Part shown: in pieces, positions 18,573 through 29,015 of the stretch
Position numbering within the stretch: the stretch's first letter is position 1
How the letters are laid out: each line of letters starts with the position of its first letter
Assembly: GCA_963848955.1 (NCBI GenBank)
Contig: CAWKFQ010000024.1
Span: 186,001 to 250,000 of the forward strand
Direction: 5' to 3'
Origin: DASUPK01 sp963848955
Lineage (GTDB): Bacteria > Actinomycetota > Thermoleophilia > Solirubrobacterales > 70-9
DNA length: 64,000 bases
Translations under genes and position numbers: made by a program
Notes under the pieces: model-generated
What the model was told of the DNA's origin: nothing
Databases searched by the model: none
Seen by the model: the letters and a program-made list of their open reading frames with translations, nothing else

Positions 18573-20916
18573 GTGAAACACGTCCTGGGAGGACGCGAGT
18601 GGTCGCGGGAATGGCGGTTCGCGGCGCTCGCCGGCGCCACTGCCGGGCTGGCGCTGGCCCCGCTGGCTCCGCCCGATCCCGCACTTGCCGTGGTCGGCGC
18701 CGCCCCGATCGCCGTGATGGGCCTTGCCGCACTGCGGCCTGCCGAGGGATCCCGTCCAGGGGCCGAGCTCACCTGGCTCACCCTGCTCGCGCTCGCGGCT
18801 GCGCTCGCAGGCCTGCTCGCCGGAGGGGCGCGCCTGCATGCGATCGATGGCGGCGCGCTCCGGGCGCAACCCGGCGTACACGCCTCGCTCAGCGGCTTCG
18901 TCGCGGCGGTGCCGCGCCGAGACCACGGCGAGGTCGCCGTTCGCGTCGACTCGTCGGCCGGCCGCGTGCTGGTGATCTCGCCGGAGCCGGTGGCGGAGCT
19001 TCCCGTGGGTTCCGACGTGCGGGCGAAGGGTGTTCTGCAGGAGCCGGAGCCATGGAGAGCGGCGTCTCTGCGCCGGCAGGGAATCGGACTGACGCTCCGG
19101 GTCGAGCGGATCGATCGTGGCCCGGGCGGGCGGGGCGGGCTCACCGGATGGATCGATCAGGTTCGTCTCCGAGCCGAGACGGCAGTTGGGCGGGGAATGC
19201 CGGATCGGGAGGCGGCCCTGGCACGGGGCTTCGTGCTCGGGGAGGACGACCGGATCGACCCACGGACGCGCGAGGACTTCCGGCGGTCCAATCTGGCCCA
19301 CCTGCTGGCGGTGAGCGGGGAGAACGTGATCCTCCTCGGGGTGCTCGCCTGGCCGCTGCTGGCGCTGCTCGGTCTGCCTCTGCGTGCCCGCCTGATCGGA
19401 ACGCTGTGCCTGATCGCCATCTACGTGCCCGTCACGGGCGCCGGCCCCTCGATTCAGCGGGCGGGTGTGATGGGGGCGGCCGGTCTGGTCGCGGCGCTGG
19501 CAGACCGTCCGCGCTCGCGCTGGTACGCGGTGCTGCTCGCGGCCGGAATCACCCTCGCCGTGAATCCAAGAGCCGACGGCGACGTCGGGTGGCAGCTCAG
19601 CTTCGCCGCTGTCATCGGGATCATGCTCTGGGCAAAGCGCCTGGCCGCCGTCCTGTCAGGCGGCGCCGAGCGACGCTCGGCGCGCCAGCGCGCTTGCAGA
19701 GGCAGTCGCGGTCACGGTCTCGGCGACGGTCGCGACGGCCCCGCTGATGGCCGCGGAATTCGATCAGTTCTCGCCGGCCGCCCTGCCCGCGAACGTCCTG
19801 GCGGCGCCCGCCGTCGCGCCGGCGATGTGGCTCGGGATGCTGTCCGGGATCCTCGGGCAGGCGCCGCTCCTGCCGGTCGAGCCCCTCAACTGGCTCGACT
19901 CGCTCTGTCTTGCCTACATCGCGCAGGTCGCGCACTGGCTGGCCGCCCCGGATTGGGCGCTCCTGACCGTGCACCTCGGCTCCATCTGGTCGGTGGCGGC
20001 AGCGTCCGCCGTGCTCTTGATTGCGATGGAGCTGCTCCTGCGCTGGGTCGGTCGGCTTCCGGGGCGATGGCGATGGGAGGTCCCTCCGCTGAAGGCCGGC
20101 GGTCTCGCCGCGGTGGCCATCATCGCTGTGCTGGTGTTGGCGCCCTGGCCCTTCGCTGGCCGCCGCGCGCCGTCATCGCAAGCGCATCTGAGCATCCGCG
20201 TACTCGACGTCGGCCAGGGCGACTCGATCCTGCTGGATCCGCCCGACGGCGACCCGGTGCTCGTGGACACCGGACCTCCGGGAGATGGGGTGGAGGACCG
20301 GCTTCGCGAGCTCGGGGTCGAGCGGCTCGCGGCGATCGTGATCACGCACGACCAGTCCGACCATGCCGGCGACCTCGGCGCGCTGCTCGACTCGGTTGGC
20401 GTCGACCGGCTGGTCTACGGACGTGCGGATCCGCGGCTGCGCGGCGCTGCCCTCGGCGCCGGCGTGCGGCCCTACCGCCTGGCCGAGGGTGGCGAGATCC
20501 ACTCGGGCGGCCTCCGGATGAGCGCGCTCTGGCCGCCCCGCGAGCTGCTCGGGGACATCGGCGAGGACCCGAATCTCCTCTGCCTGGTCCTGGCGGTCCG
20601 CTGGCGCCACTTCTCGATGCTGCTCACGGGCGACGCCGAGGCGGAGTCCGTGCCGATCGATCCCGGCCCCGTCGACGTTCTCAAGGTCGCCCACCACGGC
20701 TCCGAGGACACGGGACTCGACGAGCTGCTCGAGCGCTCCGTCCCGAAGCTGGCCGTCATCTCGGTCGGTGCCGGCAATTCCTACGGCCACCCGGCCGACC
20801 CCACCGTCGCCGACCTGCGCGAGCATGGCGTGCCCGTCATGCGCACGGACCAGCAGGGCGAGATCGACCTCGAGGCGGACGGTTCCCGCTGGACAGCCGC
20901 CCCGGACGCGGGTTAG
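18573..20916 (+). CDS. comEC: ComEC/Rec2 DNA uptake channel, one frameshift
   Basis: Inner-membrane channel that brings single-stranded DNA into the cell. GTG 18573 begins membrane segments, an OB-like DUF4131 region, and the competence domain (GFVLGEDDRIDPRTREDFRRSNLAHLLAVSGENVILLG ... VPVTGAGPSIQRAGVMG). The frame breaks between 19650 and 19690; the rest (ALAEAVAVTVSATVATAPLMAAEFDQFS onward) is in another frame. The C-terminal metallo-beta-lactamase domain starts at SIRVLDVGQGDSILLDPPDG; its metal motif reads THDQSDHAGD instead of THxHxDH, as in many ComEC proteins. Repaired length is about 780 residues. The long uninterrupted frame continuing to 21428 is an artefact of the shift. Confidence 0.9.
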
Positions 20917-20921
20917 CCTTT

Positions 20922-20967
20922 ATGCGAGGGTGCCCGGAAGCGAAGCTGAGGAGCAACCCGTTTGATG
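20922..20967 (+). repeat. Dispersed bulged-hairpin repeat, copy 1
   Basis: Begins ATGCGAGGGTGC and ends GCAACCCGTTTGATG. GGGTGC pairs with GCAACCC leaving one A bulged. It overlaps the start codon of the secreted protein. Three further copies are at 38550, 42596 and 46127. Confidence 0.6.
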
Positions 20968-21375
20968 ATGGAGGTGAGGCGGGCAGGAGTCGTGCTGATC
21001 GTCGCCCTGCTCGCGCTCGGGATGGGCGGAGCGCTCGCGGGGGCGAAGAAGAAGCACAAGAAGCGGAAGGGCCATGTGTGGGGCTCCAAGATCACGCTCG
21101 CGCACCCTTCGCCGACGCGGTTCAGGGGAACCGTCGACTCGAACCTCGCCGCCTGCTTCAAGGGGCGCCTGGTGAACGTCTTCTACACCGACCAGACGGG
21201 CAACAGCGCGCTGCTGTCGGTCCAGCGGGCCGACGGCAAGGGCCGGTACGAGGTCAACCTGACGCAGGCGGTGTACCCGGGCGTCTACCAGGCCCAGGCG
21301 GCCCAGGAGCGGCTCCGGGCTCGGAAGGCGCCGCAGACCTGCAGGGCTGCGGACAGCCCCGTCTTCGGCATCTAG
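20965..21375 (+). CDS. Secreted protein of unknown function
   Basis: About 136 residues. A signal peptide (RRAGVVLIVALLALGMGGALAGA) is followed by a very basic stretch (KKKHKKRKG) and a compact domain: SKITLAHPSPTRFRGTVDSNLAACFKGRLVNVFYTDQTGN..., ending TCRAADSPVFGI. Two Cys (CFKG and TCRA) could form a disulfide. The pattern of a carboxypeptidase-regulatory or Ig-like beta-sandwich is possible but not certain. Three start codons overlap (TTG 20962, ATG 20965, ATG 20968); GAGGAG at 20948-20953 favours ATG 20965. Both the ribosome binding site and the ATG lie inside repeat copy 1. Confidence 0.6.
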   Translation: MMEVRRAGVVLIVALLALGMGGALAGAKKKHKKRKGHVWGSKITLAHPSPTRFRGTVDSNLAACFKGRLVNVFYTDQTGNSALLSVQRADGKGRYEVNLTQAVYPGVYQAQAAQERLRARKAPQTCRAADSPVFGI

Positions 21376-21425
21376 CCAGCCCAGGCGGGCCCCCGCGCCC
21401 TCCGTTCGCCGACGGCATCGAGCCC

Positions 21426-21431
21426 TAGACT
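21426..21431 (+). promoter_or_regulatory. -10 box of a leaderless promoter for holA
   Basis: TAGACT, then 7 nt, then the GTG of holA. Confidence 0.5.
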
Positions 21432-21438
21432 CGGCGGC

Positions 21439-22449
21439 GTGGCAGAGATGAAGCCCGCCTATCTGATCGCAGGCGACGACGAGGCGAAGATCGCCCGGAC
21501 GCGCGGCCGGCTGCGCGATCGCGCCGAGCGTGAGGGCGGACCGGGGGCGCTCGAGGTGTTCGAGGCGGGCGACGGCCGGCGTTCGCCGGACGTGGAGGCG
21601 GTGCTTGCCTCACTCGCCGCCATCTCCCTGATCGCCTCGCGGCGGTACCTGCTCATCGATGGGGTCGAGAGCTGGGGCAAGGGGGACGCCGAGAAGGCCG
21701 TCCAGGCGCTGGGCCAGATCCCTCCGGAGACCACGGTGGCCCTGGTCGCCCATGGCAAGCCACCCGGGGGCGTGGCCAAGGCGGTCGAGAAGGCCGGGGG
21801 GGAGGTGCTCTCGTTCGCGCTGCCCCGCGAGCGGGACCTGCCCAAGCAACTGGTCGCCGATGCAAGAGAGCTCGGGTTCGAGCTGGACCCCGGGGCGGCC
21901 CGCCTGCTCGTGGGGCGCCTGGGTCCGAGGCCGATGCGGCTCCGGACCGAGCTGGAGCGCCTCGCGCTCTGGGCCGGGGAGGGCGGCAGCGTTGGAGTCG
22001 ACGATCTCGAGGCGATGATCTCCGATACCTCGGAGGAGGCGATCTGGACCCTGGCTGACGCCGTGATCGCCGGTGATGAGGCCGAGACGATGCGCGTGGC
22101 GGAGCGCCTGGTCTCGCAGGGCGAGGCGCTTCCCAGAATCGTCTACTCGCTCGCCCCGCGGCTGCGCCAGGGGCTCAAGGCGGCCACTGAGCTGGAGGCA
22201 GGGAGGCCGTCGAGCGAGGTGGCGAAGGGGCTCTCGATGCATCCGTATGCCGCCAAGATGCTCGTCTCGAACGTCAAGGGCCGCTCCCCGGAGGATCTCG
22301 ATGCCGCGATCCGCGCCCTGGCCGACCTCGAGCTCTGGTCACGAGGCGGCTCGGACTATCCCGAGCGCGTGGCCTTCACGATCACGCTGCGTAGGGCAAT
22401 CGGCCTCGAGGCCGACGACACCGAGCCGCTCTCTTGGGCTCTCCGCTAG
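21439..22449 (+). CDS. holA: DNA polymerase III subunit delta
   Basis: Clamp-loader subunit that opens the sliding clamp. The 336 residues show the family shape: YLIAGDDEAKIARTRGRL at the start, RRYLLIDGVESWGKGDAEKAVQALGQIPPETTVALVAHG in the middle, then ELGFELDPGAARLLVGRLG, the DLEAMISDTSEEAIWTLADAVIAGD helix and the C-terminal region ALPRIVYSLAPRLRQGLKA. Position between comEC and rpsT is the usual bacterial order and strengthens the call. The GTG start is 7 nt after TAGACT. It converges with rpsT, sharing a 4-bp overlap of stop codons. Confidence 0.92.
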   Translation: MAEMKPAYLIAGDDEAKIARTRGRLRDRAEREGGPGALEVFEAGDGRRSPDVEAVLASLAAISLIASRRYLLIDGVESWGKGDAEKAVQALGQIPPETTVALVAHGKPPGGVAKAVEKAGGEVLSFALPRERDLPKQLVADARELGFELDPGAARLLVGRLGPRPMRLRTELERLALWAGEGGSVGVDDLEAMISDTSEEAIWTLADAVIAGDEAETMRVAERLVSQGEALPRIVYSLAPRLRQGLKAATELEAGRPSSEVAKGLSMHPYAAKMLVSNVKGRSPEDLDAAIRALADLELWSRGGSDYPERVAFTITLRRAIGLEADDTEPLSWALR

Positions 22450-22721
22450 CCCTGAGCCTGGGAGGCCGCGCCTGCGATGCTCGCCGCGCGGGACTTCTTG
22501 CGGGCGCCCGTGTTGCGGTGCAGGGCGCCCTTCTGGACCGCCTTGTCGATCCGCGAGACGAGCGCCTTGTGCTCCGACGCGACCGCGTTCGGATCGCCCG
22601 CCTGAACGGCGGCCTCGAGGCGCCGGAAGTAGGTCTTCACGGAGCTCCGAAAACGCAGGTTCTCCTGACGCTCGCGCTCTGAGCGCGCGTTCCGCTTCTT
22701 CTGGGAGGCGATATTGGCCAT
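22446..22721 (-). CDS. rpsT: 30S ribosomal protein S20
   Basis: Small-subunit protein that binds 16S rRNA. 91 residues: MANIASQKKRNARSERERQ at the start, RSSVKTYFRRLEAAV, and the conserved KGALHRNTGARKKSRAA. The longer frame upstream to 22919 is not needed; ATG 22721 is the conserved start. A GC hairpin followed by TCTTTTC sits directly before the start codon (see 22729-22741) and might control its expression. The gene is opposite in direction to holA and murJ. Confidence 0.97.
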   Translation of the reverse strand: MANIASQKKRNARSERERQENLRFRSSVKTYFRRLEAAVQAGDPNAVASEHKALVSRIDKAVQKGALHRNTGARKKSRAASIAGAASQAQG

Positions 22722-22728
22722 GAAAAGA

Positions 22729-22741
22729 CCCCCGTCGGGGG
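22729..22741 (-). promoter_or_regulatory. GC hairpin with a T-rich tail just before the rpsT start
   Basis: On the minus strand CCCCC-GAC-GGGGG is followed by TCTTTTC and then the rpsT ATG. It has the form of a small intrinsic terminator, but it lies in the leader. Attenuation or S20 feedback are possible; a chance hairpin cannot be excluded. Confidence 0.35.
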
Positions 22742-22760
22742 CGCCGAAGAGAATAGAGCA

Positions 22761-24499
22761 ATGACCGAGAGGGGCGAAGGGGCAGGCGAGCCATTCGATC
22801 CGTCGACGGGCGAGTTTCCCGTGGCCGGAAGGCGAGGCGGAGCGCATCGAGCAGCGCCACGAGGCGGTCTCGATGGACACCTCGACCTTCATGGCGATCC
22901 CGGCCCCGACGCCGACCACCCCGTTCGTCCCGCCCGAGTTCGAGGAGCGGCAGGGGCGCCTCGGGCAGGTCGACGGCTTTCTTCTCGATTGCGACGGCGT
23001 TCTCCAGGGTGGCCGGCCTGGTGCGCGAGATCGTCGCCGCGAGCTACTTCGGCATCAGCGGGCCCATGTCGGCGTTCACCCTGGCTTTCCAGATCCCGAA
23101 TCTCGTCCGCTCGCTGTTCGCCGACGCGGCGATTCAGGCAGCCTTCGTCCCCGTCTTCACCCAGGAGCTCGAGAAGGGCAACAAGCGGGAGGCGTTCCGT
23201 CTCGCCTCGACCCTGATCTACCTCGTCACCCTCCTCCTGGGGGCGATCACCGCGATCTTCGTGCTGGCCGCGCCGCTGATCGTGCCGCTCTTCGCGCCCG
23301 GCTTCAGCGGGGAGATCCTCGACCTCACCGTCACGCTCTCGCAGATCCTCTTCCCGATCCTGATCCTGCTGGGGGCGACGGGGATGGTGGTCGGGATCCT
23401 CAACAGCTACGACCGCTTTGCGGCCTTCGCAATCTCACCGTTCTTCTGGAACGTGGTGATCATCCTCGTGCTCGTCCTGCTGGAGCCCGCGTTCCAGGGG
23501 AACGACCGCATCTATGCGTACGCGATCGGCGTCCTGGTCGGCACGGTCGTCCAGCTCGCGATCCCCGCGTGGGACCTGCGCAACACGCCGTTCAAGTTCA
23601 CCCGGGACATCGACTGGCGCATGCCCGACGTGCGGCGCGTCCTGCTGCTGATGCTCCCAGTGACCCTCAGCCTCGGCCTGATCAACTTCAACCTCCTGAT
23701 CAACAGCTTCTTCGGCACGCTCGTCTCCGATCAGGCGCCGGCGGCGATCGACAAGGCGTTCCGGATCTACATGCTCCCGCAGGGCATCTTCTCGGTCGCA
23801 GTCGCCACCGTGGTCTTTCCGACCCTCTCCCGCTTTGCGGCCCGCCGGGAGTACGACAATCTGCGCGCGACCATGGCGAACGGCATGCGCCAGATCCTCC
23901 TGCTCCTGGTGCCGGCCGCCGCTGTGGTCCTGGTCCTATCGGTGCCGATCACCCGCCTCATCTACCAGCGCGGGGAGTTCGACGCCGAGCAGACCCATCT
24001 GGTGGCGCAGGCGCTCTTCTGGTTCGCGTTCTCCCTCCCGTTCAACGGACTGTTCTTGCTCCTGACGCGGACTTTCTTCTCGCTCCAGCGCCCCTGGGTG
24101 CCGACGGCGATCTCCGGGGTCAACCTGTTGGTCACCGCGATCGTGGCGCTCGCCCTCTACTCGCCCTTCGGCGTGGGGGGGATCGTCGTGGGGACCGTGG
24201 TGGCCACCATCGCCAGCGTGTGCGCTCAGGCGGTCGTCCTGAGACGCCTGCTGGGTGGAATCGAGCTTGGACGCTTCCTCCAGAGCGCGGTGCGTGTCAC
24301 CGTCTCGGCTGCGGTTCTAGCCGGGGTGAGCTACCTGGTCTGGTACGGGCTGGATCAGGCGTTGGGCCGCAGCACGATCGCCCAGATCCTCTCGCTCGGC
24401 GTCGCACTCGCTGCCGGGTTCGCAGCCTATTTCGCCGCCGTGCTGGCGCTGCGCGTCCCGGAGGCGGCCCAGATCGTGCGGCTGGTGCGGCGGGTCTAG
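22761..24499 (+). CDS. murJ: Lipid II flippase MurJ, N-terminus frameshifted twice
   Basis: Moves lipid II across the membrane for cell wall synthesis. A polar N-terminus starts at ATG 22761 (MTERGEGAGEPFDPSTGEFPVAG), shifts near 22830 (EAERIEQRHEAVSMDTSTFMAIPAP...) and again near 22968, giving RSTAFFSIATAFSRVAGLVREIVAASYFG, the first MurJ helix. From 23009 the frame is intact with about 13-14 membrane segments and the MurJ features GPMSAFTLAFQIPNLVRSLFADAAIQAAFVPVFTQE and YMLPQGIFSVAVATVVFPTLSR. Repaired length is about 578. An annotation starting at 23009 would lose the first helix. The soluble N-terminal extension resembles other actinobacterial MurJ proteins in kind. Confidence 0.9.
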
Positions 24500-24519
24500 C
24501 TGGGCCGGACTCGCTCCCC

Positions 24520-24942
24520 TCAGGCGGGCCTGGGGTCGCCGACCCAGTAGCGCGGGCCTGGTCCCGAGCGGCCGGCCCGATCGCCGGGGTTCGCGAGCTG
24601 GCAGCGGTCGAGGGAGAGGCAGCCGCAGCCGATGCACTCCGTCAGCCCGGCGCGCAGCCGCTCCAGCTCGGCGATTCGCTCGTCGATGCGAGAGGTCCAG
24701 CTCGCGGAGAGCCGCGACCAGTCTCGGCGGTTGGGGGCGTGGTCCCCGGGCAGCTTGCTCAGCTCCTCCTTGATCTCGTCGAGGGTGAGCCCGATCCGCT
24801 GCGCGAAGACGATGAAGGCGATTCGGCGAAGGACGGCACGGGGGTAGCGACGGTGTCCCGACCCGGCGCGTTCGGAGCCGATCAGGCCCCGATCCTCGTA
24901 GAAGCGCAGGGCGGAGGTCGCGACACCGCTTCGCTTCGCCAC
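24520..24942 (-). CDS. soxR: SoxR-like MerR-family redox regulator
   Basis: Transcription activator of the MerR family. The winged helix (VAKRSGVATSALRFYEDRGLIGSERAGSGHRRYPRAVLRRIAFI) is followed by a dimerisation helix and the four-Cys cluster CIGCGCLSLDRC (C-x2-C-x-C-x5-C), which in SoxR holds a [2Fe-2S] centre sensing redox-active compounds. The annotated GTG 24942 starts inside the first helix; homology (NDLLTIGEVAKRSG) extends to about 24966, yet that frame has no ATG, GTG or TTG, so the true start may be affected by an error. It is divergent from the DUF5519 gene, with a SoxR-type operator between. Confidence 0.85.
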   Translation of the reverse strand: MAKRSGVATSALRFYEDRGLIGSERAGSGHRRYPRAVLRRIAFIVFAQRIGLTLDEIKEELSKLPGDHAPNRRDWSRLSASWTSRIDERIAELERLRAGLTECIGCGCLSLDRCQLANPGDRAGRSGPGPRYWVGDPRPA

Positions 24943-24994
24943 CTCGCCGATGGTGAGCAGATCGTTGATCCGGGCAGGAAAGCACGGATCGGAC

Positions 24995-25025
24995 TTGACT
25001 TCAAGCTCACTTGAGCTTGTAGTTT
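24995..25025 (+). promoter_or_regulatory. SoxR-type promoter with a 19-bp spacer and palindromic operator
   Basis: -35 TTGACT (24995-25000) and -10 TAGTTT (25020-25025) are 19 bp apart, the long spacing that MerR-family activators correct by DNA distortion. The spacer holds the perfect palindrome CAAGCTCACTTGAGCTTG (25002-25019). It points to the DUF5519 gene, 28 bp on, which has its own ribosome binding site. Confidence 0.8.
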
Positions 25026-25053
25026 GTGGAGACCAGCTCGACGAGGAGGCACG

Positions 25054-25407
25054 ATGACCGACAGCAGATCAGCAAGCCAGCGAATCACCGACGAGGTCAC
25101 GTCCTGGGACGGGGTCGAATCCGGATACGGAAAGCGCGGCGAGTTCGGCTTCTACGTCAACGGGCACGAGGTCGGCCACCTGCACGGCGACCATGCCGCC
25201 CACTTCAGCTTCGGCAAGGAGATCGGCACCGCCCTGAAGGAGCAGGGGCGTGCAGTCGACCATCCCGTCTTCCCGGGCAAGCCGGGTCCGGCCGCGCGCC
25301 GGATCGAGACCGACGAGGACGTCCGGGACGTGATCGAGCTGATGCGGCTTAACTACGACCGTGTCATCGCCCGCTACGGCTTGCGCTCCATCTCCGCCAC
25401 GACGTAG
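25054..25407 (+). CDS. DUF5519 family protein, predicted SoxR target
   Basis: 117 residues; SQRITDEVTSWDGVESGYGKRGEFGFYVNGHEVGHLHGDHAAHFSFGKEIG... and RRIETDEDVRDVIELMRLNYDRV match the luciferase-domain DUF5519 family, a small alpha/beta protein of unknown biochemistry. ATG 25054 has GAGGAGG upstream; an in-frame GTG at 25024 is upstream of that and overlaps the promoter. Control by the neighbouring SoxR-like protein through the 19-bp-spacer promoter is predicted. The end overlaps the convergent methyltransferase gene by 34 bp. A role in response to redox-cycling compounds is inference from regulation only. Confidence 0.75.
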   Translation: MTDSRSASQRITDEVTSWDGVESGYGKRGEFGFYVNGHEVGHLHGDHAAHFSFGKEIGTALKEQGRAVDHPVFPGKPGPAARRIETDEDVRDVIELMRLNYDRVIARYGLRSISATT

Positions 25408-26153
25408 CGGCTCGTGATCCGGAAGCCGTCCGCGTCCTCGTTGGCCCCGGCGTAGATCCGGCGCATCCCCTCTCGCACCTCCTCGACGCGGCCGGCCCCT
25501 TCGAGCACGGGGCGGGCTGCGATCGCGAGCGGATGGTTCTCTCCCTCGATCCGCATGAACTCGTCGACGGATGATGCGCCCCAGGCGAGTGCGTGCTCAG
25601 TGAGTGACGGCGTGAACCCGTACGGCTCGAACAAGCCGGAAAGCGTTTCCAGCTCGTGCCAAGCGAACGGCGGCGGGGCCGGCGGCTGACCCAGGACCTC
25701 CGCCAGCGTCTGGCGGGTGAAGCGCACCGCCTGGGAGATCCCTCCTCCGGGGATCCAGGCGGCGAGGAGGACCCGCCCAGCCTGGGCGGTGACCCGGTCG
25801 ATCTCCGCGGCAGCCGCCTCGGGGTCCGGCGCGAAGATCACCCCGAAGACCGAAAGGGCAACGTCAGCGCCCTCGTCTTCGAGCGGGATGTCGGCGGCCT
25901 CGCCGAGCATGAAGGTGGCGTCCAGCCCCCGCTCCGCCCCGGTGGCCGTACCCACGTCGAGCAGCCGCTGCGCGGGGTCGACTCCGGTGACCGTCGCACC
26001 CCGTTCGGCTGCGAGCAGCGCGGCGTTGCCCGTTCCGCAGCCGATGTCGACGACGCGCTCGCCCCCTTGTGGCGCGGCCCGCTCGACCACGACCTCCGCC
26101 GCTGGCAGCAGCTGCTCGGCGATCAGCTCGTATCGGCCAGCGCCCCACTCCAT
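25374..26153 (-). CDS. Class I SAM-dependent methyltransferase
   Basis: 259 residues with a Rossmann-fold methyltransferase core: ERVVDIGCGTGNAALLAAERGATVTGVDPAQRLLDVG (motif I and the acidic residue after strand 2), then GEAADIPLEDEGADVALSVFGVIFAPDPEAAAAEIDRV (motif II/post-II region). The C-terminal half (WHELETLSGLFEPYGFTPSLTEHALAWG) resembles UbiE/COQ5-like and small-molecule methyltransferases. Substrate unknown. ATG 26153 is divergent from the glyoxalase-like gene. Its 3' end runs 34 bp into the DUF5519 gene. Confidence 0.78.
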   Translation of the reverse strand: MEWGAGRYELIAEQLLPAAEVVVERAAPQGGERVVDIGCGTGNAALLAAERGATVTGVDPAQRLLDVGTATGAERGLDATFMLGEAADIPLEDEGADVALSVFGVIFAPDPEAAAAEIDRVTAQAGRVLLAAWIPGGGISQAVRFTRQTLAEVLGQPPAPPPFAWHELETLSGLFEPYGFTPSLTEHALAWGASSVDEFMRIEGENHPLAIAARPVLEGAGRVEEVREGMRRIYAGANEDADGFRITSRYVVAEMERKP

Positions 26154-26178
26154 CGCGGGCCGGACTCTAGCCAGCCGC

Positions 26179-26184
26179 TAGCGT
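26179..26184 (+). promoter_or_regulatory. -10 box of a leaderless promoter for the 26191 gene
   Basis: TAGCGT, then 6 nt, then GTG 26191, without a ribosome binding site. Confidence 0.45.
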
Positions 26185-26190
26185 CCAGCT

Positions 26191-26775
26191 GTGCGCATCG
26201 ACCACGTCATCTACGCGACCGCGGACCTGGACGAGGCCGCGGCGAGGGTCGAGTCCGAGCTCGGGCTGAGCGTCGTGCCGGGCGGCCGGCACGAGGGCCA
26301 CGGCACCCACAACCGGATCGTGCCGCTCGGCGGCGGGTACCTCGAGCTGATGGCGGTCGCCGATCCTCACGAGGCTGCGGACTCGCCCATGGGCAGCGCG
26401 GTACAGGCGCGGCTCACCGAGCAAGGGGACGGCCTTTTCGCCTGGGTGATCGTTCTGGACGGCGTAGAGCAGTTCGCCGATCGCCTCGGCCTGCCGGTGA
26501 TCACGGTCGCGAGGGAGGGACTCAGCGCCCGGGTGGCCGGCCTCGCTGAGGCGTTGCGGAATCCGGTTCTTCCTTTCTTCCTCGAACGGGACGAGGGTGT
26601 CGCCGATCCGGGTGAGGGGGCGGACGCCGGCGGAATCACGTGGCTCGAGGTGGCCGGCGACCGCGAGGCCCTCGAGAGCCGGCTCGGCGACACCGAGCTT
26701 CCGGTCAGGATGGTGGATGGACCGGTTGGCGTGATAGCGATGGGGATCGGCGAGCGCGAGCTTCGGAATCCCTAG
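26191..26775 (+). CDS. VOC-superfamily glyoxalase-like domain protein
   Basis: 194 residues. RIDHVIYATADLDEAAARVESELGLSVVPGGRHEGHGTHNRIVPLGGGYLELMAVAD is the first beta-alpha-beta-beta-beta unit with a metal-ligand His (DHV) and Glu (YLEL). The full protein fits the glyoxalase-like domain family (Glyoxalase_3 type), which has no established reaction in most members. GTG 26191 is 6 nt after TAGCGT. lepA follows after 31 bp. Confidence 0.72.
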   Translation: MRIDHVIYATADLDEAAARVESELGLSVVPGGRHEGHGTHNRIVPLGGGYLELMAVADPHEAADSPMGSAVQARLTEQGDGLFAWVIVLDGVEQFADRLGLPVITVAREGLSARVAGLAEALRNPVLPFFLERDEGVADPGEGADAGGITWLEVAGDREALESRLGDTELPVRMVDGPVGVIAMGIGERELRNP

Positions 26776-26806
26776 CGCCGCCTCGCCCTACCCTTCCTCT
26801 CCGAAC

Positions 26807-28601
<1,795 letters not shown>

Positions 28602-28612
<11 letters not shown>

Positions 28613-29015
28613 CGACCAGCGCCTGGCGCTGGCGCAGGCCGGCATGGAGGCCTTCAACGAAGGCGACATGACGCGGATGCTCGCCGCGCTCACCGAGGAC
28701 GTCGAGGTCTATGCCTCGCCGGAGATGGCGAACGCGGGGCAATACAGCGGACACGACGGGTTCGTCACCTGGATCACGGCCTGGACGGACGCCTGGGAGG
28801 AGGTGGGGGCCGAGGTCACTGACAACACCCCGGTCGGGGAGCGCCACGTGGTCACCACGGTCCACCAGGAGGGCCGGGGCCGCGGCGGGATCGAGGTGAG
28901 CATGCAGCTCGCCTTCCTCTTCGACGTCAACGAGCAGGGCCTATGCAGCTATCTGGCGATGCTTCCGACCCCCGAGGAGGCGGTCCGGATGGCCGAGGCG
29001 CGGGAGAGCGCCTAG
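28602..29015 (+). CDS. SnoaL-like / NTF2-fold protein
   Basis: 137 residues from ATG 28602: QRLALAQAGMEAFNEGDMTRMLAALTEDVEVYASPEMANAGQYSGHDGFVTWITAWTDAWEEVGAEV is the cone-shaped NTF2/SnoaL-like fold found in small polyketide cyclases and ketosteroid isomerase relatives. No catalytic residues can be assigned, so binding or an unknown isomerase role are both open. It overlaps the lepA end by 11 bp, so it is translated from the same message. It converges with the next gene, sharing 4 bp. Confidence 0.68.

Noticed and set aside
18573..21428. A 951-codon open frame on the plus strand
   Set aside because: Only its first third is ComEC. After the frameshift near 19670 it is Arg/Gly/Pro-rich and reads across comEC, the secreted protein and their spacer in the wrong frame.
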